From positions 1 to 14,836 of the forward strand of contig JADFVM010000230.1 of NCBI GenBank assembly GCA_015222555.1: a DNA stretch of 14,836 nt. The letters are read 5' to 3'. Origin of the DNA: Pseudomonadota bacterium. GTDB lineage: Bacteria > Desulfobacterota > JADFVX01. How positions within the stretch are numbered: position 1 is the stretch's first letter; every line of letters starts with the position of its first letter. A model generated the notes under the pieces. It worked only from the letters and a program-made list of their open reading frames with translations, searched no databases and was not told the origin of the DNA. The translations under genes were made by a program, and so were the position numbers. Of this stretch, positions 1 through 6,905 are shown one piece after another.

Positions 1-915
1 AGCGGCACCGTTTATTATAAAGAGGTGTCAAATGTGGCCTGCGAAGTGAGAGGCAGGGTTGATACTGTCAACGTCGAGGAGGGCAGCCGCGTAAAAAAGG
101 GGGACTTACTTGTTAAGCTAAACTCGGACATCCTGGAAAAATCACTGGAGGCGGCAAATGCTTCTCTGTCGCAGGCCGGGAATGACCTTGAAAAGGCGAA
201 GAATGACTTAAAAAGGATAGAAAATCTTTATAAGGAAAACTCTATTGCCCAACAGACTTACGATGATCATACATTCAATGTGAAGGGCCTGGGAAACAGG
301 GTTGCTTCCCTTGCCGCTGACGCGGGACGCCTCAACATTGAAGTGAGTAAGACGCGCATTGTGGCACCTTTTAGCGGGATCGTCATAAGCAGGCAGGTAG
401 ACCGCGGAGAGTGGTGCAGTGACGGGGCGGTGGTGGCCCTTGTTGCCTATGACAAGGTTATAGACGTTGTCGTTGACGTGCCGGAAGAGATCATAATGCA
501 TGTAAAAAAGGGGATGAAAGTCAACCTGAGAGTGGCAGGGAATGAGCTAAAAGGGAAAGTGGCGGCAATTATCCCGAGAGGAGATATTTCAACGCGGACC
601 TTTCCCGTCAAGATCAGGGCAAAAAACAGATTATCACTTGTTGAGGGAATGGAGGGCATTGCCCGTCTTCCTGCAGGAAAGAAGGAGGAAAGCCTTCTTG
701 TTCATCGTGACGCCATTATTAGAAAGTTCGGAAAAACGATCGTTTTTACTGTTATCGATTCTAAAGCCAAGTCTATACCAGTAAACATCACAGGTTACCA
801 GGGAGAATTGGTCGGCTTGAGGGCAGAAAACCTGAAAGCAGGAATGAAGGTAATCATCAAGGGCAATGAAAGGGTCAGGGAAGGTCAGCCGGTAATCGTT
901 ATTGGAGGCAGTTGA
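1..915 (+). CDS. RND/MFP-family efflux periplasmic adaptor subunit, 5' end cut off
   Basis: This is the periplasmic adaptor (membrane fusion protein, HlyD/AcrA type) of a tripartite efflux pump, which links an inner-membrane transporter to an outer-membrane channel. The frame is open from base 1, so the N-terminus with its signal or lipid-attachment sequence lies outside the window; the GTG at 25 is only an internal codon. Visible in order are the first half of the lipoyl domain (VRGRVDTVNVEEGSRVKKGDLL, shortened here to its key GRV...EGxxVKKGDLL pattern), a coiled-coil hairpin rich in Ala, Leu, Glu and Lys at about residues 47-110 of the visible part, the second lipoyl half (IVAPFSGIVISRQVDRGEW), then beta-barrel and membrane-proximal domains ending in REGQPVIVIGGS. 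No permease or outer-membrane factor gene follows, so partners must lie upstream of the window or elsewhere. The substrate cannot be told. Family call is firm, subfamily open. Confidence 0.88.
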   Translation, partial: SGTVYYKEVSNVACEVRGRVDTVNVEEGSRVKKGDLLVKLNSDILEKSLEAANASLSQAGNDLEKAKNDLKRIENLYKENSIAQQTYDDHTFNVKGLGNRVASLAADAGRLNIEVSKTRIVAPFSGIVISRQVDRGEWCSDGAVVALVAYDKVIDVVVDVPEEIIMHVKKGMKVNLRVAGNELKGKVAAIIPRGDISTRTFPVKIRAKNRLSLVEGMEGIARLPAGKKEESLLVHRDAIIRKFGKTIVFTVIDSKAKSIPVNITGYQGELVGLRAENLKAGMKVIIKGNERVREGQPVIVIGGS

Positions 916-992
916 GGGTTTTCCCCGCTTTAGGTTTGATCAAGGCATAAATAATAGAATGCAACTTCTTTCCTGGTTACCCATCTAATTAT

Positions 993-998
993 TATAAT
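993..998 (+). promoter_or_regulatory. Candidate -10 box (TATAAT) upstream of the 41-aa ORF
   Basis: A perfect TATAAT lies in an AT-rich stretch 38 bases before the ATG at 1036. The hexamer 17 bases upstream (TTCCTG, 970-975) is a poor -35 match, so the call rests on the -10 box and its position. An AT-rich stretch can give such a box by chance. Confidence 0.35.
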
Positions 999-1035
999 TT
1001 TTTAAATAACATTTTTCAATTTGGAGGATCTTTAA

Positions 1036-1161
1036 ATGATAACAGCTTTGGGAATATTAACAGCCATCACAATAACGACAACAATTTTAATCAAATCCCG
1101 TCAAAAAAAGCCTGCAGTCGTTCTTGTGAAAGACAAGAAAAGATTGAGAAAAAGAGCTTAG
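1036..1161 (+). CDS. Possible small membrane protein, 41 aa, unknown function
   Basis: An ATG at 1036 is preceded by a good Shine-Dalgarno, GGAGG at 1023-1027, with 8 bases of spacing, and by a TATAAT box at 993. The frame runs 41 codons to a TAG. Residues 2-19 (MITALGILTAITITTTIL) are hydrophobic and Thr/Ile-rich, long enough for one membrane helix. Residues 20-41 form a strongly basic tail with eleven Lys/Arg and one Asp, which would stay in the cytoplasm by the positive-inside rule. I do not recognise a family. The ORF lies alone between the adaptor gene and a palindromic repeat, with no partner in the same unit. The helix-plus-basic-tail pattern with matching translation and promoter signals supports a real gene, but an ORF this short could be chance. 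Confidence 0.45.
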   Translation: MITALGILTAITITTTILIKSRQKKPAVVLVKDKKRLRKRA

Positions 1162-1183
1162 ACCGGGCATATTAATCAATGAA

Positions 1184-1256
1184 TTAAAATCCCCCTTTAC
1201 AAAGGGGGAGAGTTATGTGCCTCCCTTTTTTAAAGGGAGGTTAGGAGGGATTTAAA
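1184..1256. repeat. Palindromic intergenic repeat with two perfect hairpins (REP/MITE-like)
   Basis: The element holds two adjacent stem-loops: CCCCCTTT (1191-1198) against AAAGGGGG (1201-1208), and CCTCCCTTT (1220-1228) against AAAGGGAGG (1232-1240) with a 3-base loop. The outer ends are also near-complementary (TTAAAATCCCCCT against AGGAGGGATTTAAA). It sits between convergent genes, the small ORF and the - strand reductase gene. Elements of the AATCCCCCTTT...AAAGGGGG kind are, from memory, scattered in many deltaproteobacterial genomes. Neither stem is followed by a T-run in either direction, so a classical intrinsic terminator is not shown, though the structure could stop transcription or protect 3' ends. 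Confidence 0.7.
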
Positions 1257-1325
1257 CTCGACCCGTTATCAGATTTTGCGTTAATGTCATATAAATTTTG
1301 CCCGATTACATACAGGCTTCTACAC

Positions 1326-2480
1326 TTAAAGACATAGTTTGAGAATCTCCATCACCTCTTTCCTTCCTATATTCTGCTTTTCACCCAAAAACATGTTTCT
1401 CTCATCAAAACGGCTGGCAATGGTTTCGAATTTCTCTGATGAAATTCCGTAGGCGCTTAAGCTCGTTTTCATTCCAAGGACCTCAAAAAAATCTTTTGTT
1501 TTTTCGATTGCAATGTCCGCCTTTTCTCTGTCAGTGCCTTTCTGAACACCCCACACTTTTTCAGCATAGTGACAGAGTTTGTCCAATTTGTTTTCCTTCT
1601 GGTGTTTAAGCACGGCAGGCAGGACAACGGCAAGGGTCTGCCCATGATCAAGGCCATAAAGGGCTGTCAATTCGTGGCCTATCATATGCGTTGCCCAGTC
1701 CTGTGGGACGCCGCATCCGATGAGTCCGTTCAAGGCCTGGCAGGCACACCACATAAGGTTTGCCCGCACAGTGTAGTCATCGGGGTTTATCTTCACCTTG
1801 CCGGCTTCTTCAATCAGGGTCATCAATATCGCTTCTGCCTGTCTGTCCTGCAAGGGAGCACCTTCTCTCACCGTCATATACTGCTCCATGACATGAACAA
1901 AACTGTCCACAATACCATTGCTAACCTGCCTTTCGGGCAGGGAAAAAGTTGACTCAGGATCGAGAATTGAAAATTGGGGATAACACAAAGGGCTGCCAAA
2001 GGCCAGCTTCTCTTCAGTTGATGCCCTGGATATCACGGCATAGCCGTTCATTTCAGAACCTGTGGCGGGAAGTGTAATAACGGCACCCAAAGGGATCGCC
2101 TCTTCAACGGGCGCCTTTTTTGCGATTATATCCCAGGGATCCTCCCCCTTAAATTTAGTCGCCGCTGCAATGAATTTTGTTCCATCAAGAACGGAACCGC
2201 CACCTACTGGCAAAAGAAAATCGACGGCCTCTTTTTTTGCAAGGGCGACAGCCTTCATCAAAGTTTCATATTGGGGATTCGACTCTATTCCGCCAAATTC
2301 TATGACTTGGTAATTTTTAAGAATTTTTGTGATTTTATCATAGACGCCATTTTTTTTTATTGACCCGCCACCATAGGTTAATAGGATTTTTTTATTCTGG
2401 GGAATGAGCTTTCGCAGTTCCCGAAGGGTGTGTCCGCCAAAAATAATTTTTACAGGATTATGATAGGTGAAGTTTAACAT
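1326..2480 (-). CDS. yqhD: YqhD-type iron/zinc-containing alcohol dehydrogenase (NADPH-dependent aldehyde reductase)
   Basis: This 384-residue protein matches the group III alcohol dehydrogenase family closely; E. coli YqhD has 387 residues. YqhD reduces short-chain and lipid-peroxidation aldehydes to alcohols with NADPH in the cytosol. The Rossmann-like N-terminal part carries YGGGSIKK at 36-43 and PVGGGSVLDGTKFIAAA at 91-107, both hallmarks of this subgroup and tied to NADPH use. The metal site is complete: Asp192 and His196 (VDSFVHVMEQY), His265 (WATHMIGHE) and His279 (GLDHGQT), matching Asp194/His198/His267/His281 of YqhD. The stretch CQALNGLIGCGVPQDWATHM is also characteristic. The ATG has GGGAG about 5 bases upstream. 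It follows the flavoprotein gene by 98 bases on the same strand; a TATAAT in that gap suggests its own promoter. The symbol is by similarity; the natural substrate is unknown. Confidence 0.92.
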   Translation of the reverse strand: MLNFTYHNPVKIIFGGHTLRELRKLIPQNKKILLTYGGGSIKKNGVYDKITKILKNYQVIEFGGIESNPQYETLMKAVALAKKEAVDFLLPVGGGSVLDGTKFIAAATKFKGEDPWDIIAKKAPVEEAIPLGAVITLPATGSEMNGYAVISRASTEEKLAFGSPLCYPQFSILDPESTFSLPERQVSNGIVDSFVHVMEQYMTVREGAPLQDRQAEAILMTLIEEAGKVKINPDDYTVRANLMWCACQALNGLIGCGVPQDWATHMIGHELTALYGLDHGQTLAVVLPAVLKHQKENKLDKLCHYAEKVWGVQKGTDREKADIAIEKTKDFFEVLGMKTSLSAYGISSEKFETIASRFDERNMFLGEKQNIGRKEVMEILKLCL

Positions 2481-2502
2481 TTGGCTCCCATTCTGACGTT
2501 TA

Positions 2503-2508
2503 ATTATA
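2503..2508 (-). promoter_or_regulatory. Candidate -10 box for the yqhD-like gene
   Basis: Read on the - strand, a perfect TATAAT lies 22 bases before the ATG at 2480. The -35 region at 17-base spacing (CATTAA) is poor, so a normal sigma-70 promoter is only a possibility. An activator-dependent promoter or read-through from the flavoprotein gene would fit as well. Confidence 0.35.
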
Positions 2509-2578
2509 CCTTATAAAATCAGGGCTTAATGATTTTGGTTCTTCTCCCGATGTCGGCGGAACGTACTAAGAGATGAAA

Positions 2579-3595
2579 TTAATGGCCTAATTTATCCGCT
2601 ATATCAAGGGCCATTGGTTCCACTATAGGCCGGAAGCAGTGAATAAAGGCACAAAGGCCAGAATTATGGGCAAGGGGGCCGGTGAAATACAAACTCTTTC
2701 TTGAGACGCTTTCACAGGTGGCTGAAAGGTTGGGGTAACCATTTTTTGCGATTTTAACTTTCATATCGATAAACTTTGGCAGATTGGCGCAATAACCTGT
2801 TGCAAATATAATCTCATCAAAGTTATCTATTGTAGCATCAGAAAAAGAGACCTTTCCCTTTTCTATCGTCTCCAATTCCACTCTTTCTTTTAAATTAATG
2901 ATCTTGAACTTGATCAGTTCCTTAAGAAGACTTTCAGATAGCCCACGTATATGACTTAAGTTATTTGTTTTACTGAAATATTTGAGTTTATGCTTATTAA
3001 CAAGGGTCACCTTTGAAATGCCGGAGAGTTCCACCGCCAACTCAGCACCGGAGTTACCGGCTCCCACAATGAGTACTTTTTTTTCCCTGTAGGCCTCAAA
3101 TCCCTTGTAGTTTCTTGCATGGACGACTCTCTTATTGCCCTTCATACCCGGAATATCAGGAAGGCAGGCGTTACCTGCCACTCCGGTGGCGACAACGACA
3201 ACCTTTGCCACATATGTTGAATTATTGTTAGTGCCGACCTCGAATCCCTCGGGATTAGATGTCACATAGGTAACCTCGTTACCCTGAGAGACGCGTACCT
3301 TATTTTTCTTTACAAATTTGTCAAGGTATTCAATAAATTCTTCTTTCGTTGCAAAGGGACCACTAAGTTTTACAAAATTCCATATAGGATTTTCAAAGGA
3401 TAGGGAGGTCATGTCATGCGACGCAACGGCGGGCGATAACATGACCATCCTGTCTCGCATTTCTCTCCAGGCTTGGCCGATTTTGCCTTTCTCGATGACC
3501 AGCGCGTCAACACCAAAACTTTTCAGATAATAAGAGGTCAGCAGTCCAGCCGGACCGCCTCCGAGAATAATTACATCTTCCTTAATTTTGGACAT
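2579..3595 (-). CDS. FAD/NAD(P)-binding oxidoreductase, flavin monooxygenase-like
   Basis: A 338-residue two-dinucleotide-binding flavoprotein. The FAD site is GGGPAG at 12-17, followed at the end of the second strand by an acidic residue (VIEKGKIGQAW), with the Trp typical of the FMO/YpdA/CzcO group. The NAD(P)H site is GAGNSG at 178-183, with Lys/His (LVNKHK) after the next strand, which hints at NADPH. FATGY at 264-268 is the usual third motif. The FMO fingerprint FxGxxxHxxxY is only loosely present (GNKRVVHARNY, 153-163), so substrate oxygenation is not secure; a reductase role like YpdA is possible. The ATG at 3595 has only a weak Shine-Dalgarno (AAAGAG very close). It lies between ubiA (264 bases upstream) and the yqhD-like gene on the same strand; no functional link is evident. 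Confidence 0.8.
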   Translation of the reverse strand: MSKIKEDVIILGGGPAGLLTSYYLKSFGVDALVIEKGKIGQAWREMRDRMVMLSPAVASHDMTSLSFENPIWNFVKLSGPFATKEEFIEYLDKFVKKNKVRVSQGNEVTYVTSNPEGFEVGTNNNSTYVAKVVVVATGVAGNACLPDIPGMKGNKRVVHARNYKGFEAYREKKVLIVGAGNSGAELAVELSGISKVTLVNKHKLKYFSKTNNLSHIRGLSESLLKELIKFKIINLKERVELETIEKGKVSFSDATIDNFDEIIFATGYCANLPKFIDMKVKIAKNGYPNLSATCESVSRKSLYFTGPLAHNSGLCAFIHCFRPIVEPMALDIADKLGH

Positions 3596-3690
3596 ACTCT
3601 TTTTTCAGGATTAAAGTATTTATCTAATTGTCACACCGGAAGGCCAACAGCTACGGGCTCATTCTACATTAAATTACAACGGTTTGCTGT

Positions 3691-3779
3691 CCGAATCCAC
3701 CCATACTGACCATAGTGGTTAAAACGCACTCGCCTATGAATAAAGACTGTCACCCTGAGCCGTCGAAGGGTGGATTCGG
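3691..3779. repeat. Nested inverted repeat with a CCCTGAG...TCGAAGGG core
   Basis: The 12-base arms CCGAATCCACCC (3691-3702) and GGGTGGATTCGG (3768-3779) are perfect inverted copies. An inner hairpin, CACCCT (3751-3756) with AGGGTG (3767-3772), encloses GAGCCGTCGA. The inner part resembles the widespread intergenic repeat of the type CCCTGAGC(TT)GTCGAAGGG, recalled from many bacterial genomes. It fills most of the gap between ubiA and the flavoprotein gene. There is no transposase and no clear coding content in 3596-3859. Confidence 0.6.
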
Positions 3780-3859
3780 CTAGGGCCGCCAATGGATAGA
3801 AATGACACGTTTTCTTTCTTTCGTCAATGATTTTTCTTCGTTAAAAGTCACGCAAAAAA

Positions 3860-4759
3860 TCAAATGATATAATCCACTATTATCCCGCCCAGGATAATAA
3901 TGCCGGCCACTACATTTGACTTGAAGGCCTTAAAAGCGGCTACCCGGTCCATTCCCTGTGATAGGGAATAAACCTGCCTGAAAAACAGTATCCCGGCAAT
4001 TGCCACGGACAGGAAGTAAAAAAGTCCCAGACCGGAAACGAGAGCTACGCAGCAAAGAAGGATGAGTGTGACACCAAAAAAAATAGCCACCACCTCTTTA
4101 ACAAACCGACCGAAAAGAATGGCCGTAGACTTAACACCCACCCGGACATCATCATCGATGTCCATCATTGCATAAACCGTATCATAGGCTACGGCCCAGG
4201 TGGCAGTGGCAGTAAAGATCAAATATGCCGTTAATGCAACTTCTTCCTTTACGGCGGCCCAGACAATAATTGATCCCCACCCGAAGGCGATGCCGAGAAA
4301 GAGTTGCGGAAAGGAAATATACCGCTTTGTAAAAGGGTATAAGATGACAAAAAAGAGACAAAATGTACTTAGGATAATGGCGAGAGGATTAAGGTATAAA
4401 GTGAGCAAGGCGGCAAAAAGAACGGCCAGGAGAAAGATGATGACTGCATGTGACGTTGCCAGCTTCCCCGATGCCAGTGGACGACTCTTTGTTCTTTCGA
4501 CATGGGGATCAAATTTTCTGTCTGCAATGTCATTAATCGCACATCCGGCACTGCGCATGAAAAAAGCGCCAAAGATAATGATAATCAATAAGAGCAGATC
4601 AGGTTTCCCCTCAGAGGCAATAAAAAGGGCCCAGAGGGCGGGCAAAAGGACAAGGAGGGTTCCATACTGTTTTTCCACCCTCAGCAGTGCCACCACCGGC
4701 ATGAAGGTGGAAAATAAGGTTGATTCACTTCTGCTGTGCTGTGTGTGAATATCTTTCAT
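3860..4759 (-). CDS. ubiA: 4-hydroxybenzoate polyprenyltransferase (UbiA)
   Basis: This integral-membrane prenyltransferase attaches a polyprenyl chain to 4-hydroxybenzoate, the first committed membrane step of ubiquinone synthesis. It has 299 residues and many hydrophobic segments, the usual length and layout. Both Asp-rich Mg-diphosphate motifs are intact: NDIADRKFDPHVERT at 76-90, continuing into KSRPLASG, and YDTVYAMMDIDDD at 192-204, followed by VGVKSTAILFG. These agree with UbiA proper rather than MenA or the futalosine-pathway MqnP, whose first motif differs. The ATG at 4759 has GAGG 8 bases upstream. It stands alone, 354 bases from the ABC exporter gene and 264 from the flavoprotein; no chorismate lyase or other ubi gene is in the window. 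The family call is firm. Use of 4-hydroxybenzoate is inferred from motif similarity. Confidence 0.92.
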   Translation of the reverse strand: MKDIHTQHSRSESTLFSTFMPVVALLRVEKQYGTLLVLLPALWALFIASEGKPDLLLLIIIIFGAFFMRSAGCAINDIADRKFDPHVERTKSRPLASGKLATSHAVIIFLLAVLFAALLTLYLNPLAIILSTFCLFFVILYPFTKRYISFPQLFLGIAFGWGSIIVWAAVKEEVALTAYLIFTATATWAVAYDTVYAMMDIDDDVRVGVKSTAILFGRFVKEVVAIFFGVTLILLCCVALVSGLGLFYFLSVAIAGILFFRQVYSLSQGMDRVAAFKAFKSNVVAGIIILGGIIVDYII

Positions 4760-5113
4760 CCAAAAAACCTCAGTTAGACGCAGATTAACACTGATAAGTT
4801 ATGAATATCACAGATAAACCCCGTTAGATATCAACCTTCCTAATATCCTGAGATAGATATGTATCTATTATCTAACGGGGTAAACCTCTTATGGAATTTT
4901 TAACCACAAAGGTTAAACTTTTCTTTGATCTAAGGTTTTGAAAGATCATAATAAATCAGTGAAATCAAGTCGACCTAGTATTTCTTCTTAGAGCGCTGCG
5001 AAGCTAAAATCTGTGTCCAAATGCTTTTTTCAGGTCTATATGATTTATGTCTAGGGTTCATGGCGGATAAAACAAAGGGTATGTGTAATAGGATACAAAA
5101 TCTGATGTTGCTG
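4760..5113. other. 354-base gene-free stretch between ubiA and the ABC exporter gene
   Basis: I see no convincing gene here. Small frames on both strands lack ribosome binding sites or only shadow the end of the exporter gene. The stretch holds the inverted repeat at 4818-4881. On either side are degenerate pieces resembling two widespread bacterial intergenic motifs: CGCAGATTAACACTGAT (4780-4796) and AACCACAAAGG (4901-4911). The resemblance is from memory, not a search. The ubiA promoter should lie within its left part, but I could not pick one out. Confidence 0.5.
4818..4881. repeat. Perfect 13-bp inverted repeat with an inner hairpin
   Basis: ACCCCGTTAGATA (4818-4830) is repeated inverted as TATCTAACGGGGT (4869-4881). 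Between the arms a second palindrome, ATAGATA (4853-4859) with TATCTAT (4862-4868), sits directly against the right arm. The structure could form a long cruciform or stem-loop just upstream of ubiA. No T-run follows on either strand, so it is not a plain terminator. Confidence 0.65.
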
Positions 5114-6895
5114 TCAAGCAATCTCTTCCAGCTCTTCCTCAAGTTTCTGGCGGTTAAAAAAGTCTGCATATTCTCCGCCTTTAGTCAGAAGCTCGTCATG
5201 AGAGCCTGTTTCAATAATTTCTCCCTCCTTCATAAAGGCGATCCTGTTACAATTCCTGATTGTTGATACTCTGTGAGAAACAATGATGCACGTTGTTTCT
5301 GAACCCAGCTCTTCATTTAAGGCTGTAAGTATATTTTCCTCCGTATGGGTGTCAAGGTTTGAAAAAGAGTCATCCAGTATGAGAATGGGCGGTTTTCCTA
5401 CAAGCGCCCTCGCCAAAGCCGTTCTCTGGCGCTGTCCTCCGGAAAGAGTAATTCCCTTTTCACCAAGGAGGGTATCAAACTTGTCAGGGAATGAATCGAC
5501 ATCCTGCAAAAGGCTGGAAGTCTCCGCCGCTTCCATAAAAGCGGCGTCGTCCACATATCGGCCAAAAAGAATATTTTCTTTGATCGTTTCTGAAAAGAGA
5601 TGTGCATCCTGTGGGACATAACCTATCTGCGTCCTTAGTTGATTAAGGGGGATGTCCAGGATGTCACGGTCATCAAAAAAGAGCGATCCTTCTTCAATCT
5701 CATACAACCTGGGAATAAGGTTTAGCAAAGAGCTTTTGCCCGCGCCCGTGGGGCCCACAATGGCAACCCTGTCCCCGGCGTCTATGCTAAGGTTAATTCC
5801 TTTTAGAATAGGCGAAGATTCTGTATTGTCTAATCGGTTTTTGTAAGAAAATTTAAGTTTTTTAAACTCTATTTTCCCATTCAGCCTGATCCTGTCCGCC
5901 TGACTATCCGATTTATCCCTAATAGAAAGTTCAATATCCATGATGTAGTTTACTCTGTCAAGAGCGGCAAAACCACGCTGGATGACCGTTATTATCCATC
6001 CAAGACCGACAGTGGGCCAGATGAGCAGGGTTGTATAGCCAATAAATGCGACAAAATCTCCTAAGCCAATCCTTCCTGTTATTACCGCCACACCTCCTTT
6101 CCAGAGAATAATCAGGCTTGCCAGAGAACTGAGACCGGTCATGAGAGTAAACATAATGGCACGAAGTTTTGCAAGGTGAAGCGTCTTGTTCAGATAGCTT
6201 TTATTAATTTTATCAAAGGCACGGCACTCGGATTTTTCAATGTTAAATGATTTGACGGCAGCAATGCCACTCAGGTTTTCCTGAACCTTTGTGCTCATTT
6301 CTCCAAATGTTTCCTGAACATCATGAGACCTGTGATAAAGCGCTTTCGTCAGGAACCTGCTGATGATGATGAGCAAGGGATAAGGGATGAGGGCGTAGAA
6401 GGTGAGGCGCGGGTCAAGGAATAACATCATCGGTATAATGGTGAGATATATAATGGTGCTGTTGGCTACCTGCAAAAAGCCCGCGCCCATCAGCATCCTG
6501 ACGGAACTGATGTCATTCGTACTTCTTGAAATTATATCGCCCGTATTCATGTTGTCAAAAAAAGAGGGACTAAGCCTTTGCAAATGACGGAAGAAATCAC
6601 TCCTTAAATGATACTCCGTTTTTCTCCCTATGGAGTAGATAATCGTTCTTGATAAAATTCTGGCGCCCCCCTGGAATAGAGCCGCCACTATAATTGACGC
6701 AGAAAAGAGGTAGACTTTTGAAAGGTTGTCCTCACTTATGGCATCGACGCCTTTTTTCAGAAGCCATGGAATTAATGCGGTAAGAGAGGCTGTAATGAGA
6801 AGGGAAATTAATCCCCCCAAAAATCGCCATTTACACCTTATAAGGTGAGTCTTAAGATGTCTGAAACGTAAGTTTAGAAAAGCAACAGAGGGCAA
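5114..6895 (-). CDS. ABC exporter, fused transmembrane and ATPase domains (MsbA/MdlA-like)
   Basis: This 593-residue half-transporter has an N-terminal type I exporter membrane domain (about 24-320, six predicted helices) and a C-terminal ATPase domain. The ATPase motifs are Walker A GPTGAGKS 381-388, Q-loop at Gln429 (YVPQD), signature LSGGQRQR 484-491, Walker B ILILDD 504-509, D-loop SNLD 512-515 and H-loop His541. The residue after the Walker B Asp is Asp509, where a Glu normally catalyses ATP hydrolysis. Asp here is typical of one subunit in heterodimeric exporters such as MdlA/SmdA or YheI, so an unseen partner is possible. The start is a TTG at 6895, 10 bases after the PBP1A stop; no in-frame ATG exists before the first helix and no clear Shine-Dalgarno is seen, which suggests translational coupling. 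The substrate is unknown; lipid or drug export is likely. Confidence 0.9.
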   Translation of the reverse strand: MPSVAFLNLRFRHLKTHLIRCKWRFLGGLISLLITASLTALIPWLLKKGVDAISEDNLSKVYLFSASIIVAALFQGGARILSRTIIYSIGRKTEYHLRSDFFRHLQRLSPSFFDNMNTGDIISRSTNDISSVRMLMGAGFLQVANSTIIYLTIIPMMLFLDPRLTFYALIPYPLLIIISRFLTKALYHRSHDVQETFGEMSTKVQENLSGIAAVKSFNIEKSECRAFDKINKSYLNKTLHLAKLRAIMFTLMTGLSSLASLIILWKGGVAVITGRIGLGDFVAFIGYTTLLIWPTVGLGWIITVIQRGFAALDRVNYIMDIELSIRDKSDSQADRIRLNGKIEFKKLKFSYKNRLDNTESSPILKGINLSIDAGDRVAIVGPTGAGKSSLLNLIPRLYEIEEGSLFFDDRDILDIPLNQLRTQIGYVPQDAHLFSETIKENILFGRYVDDAAFMEAAETSSLLQDVDSFPDKFDTLLGEKGITLSGGQRQRTALARALVGKPPILILDDSFSNLDTHTEENILTALNEELGSETTCIIVSHRVSTIRNCNRIAFMKEGEIIETGSHDELLTKGGEYADFFNRQKLEEELEEIA

Positions 6896-6905
6896 GGGCT
6901 ACGTT

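Noticed and set aside
1..915. Adaptor gene starting at the GTG at 25
   Set aside because: The frame is open to base 1 and the lipoyl domain already begins upstream, so the gene is truncated by the window edge.
1191..1240. Intrinsic terminator(s) at the double hairpin
   Set aside because: Stems are perfect but no T-run follows on either strand, so I list it as a repeat.
4200..4748. 182-codon open frame on the + strand opposite ubiA
   Set aside because: It lies wholly antisense to a gene with intact family motifs, is rich in Arg/Lys/Ser as antisense frames of membrane genes are, and shows no recognisable domain.
4975..5169. 64-codon - strand frame at the end of the exporter gene
   Set aside because: It overlaps the exporter's C-terminal coding part in another frame, has no ribosome binding site and no recognisable features.
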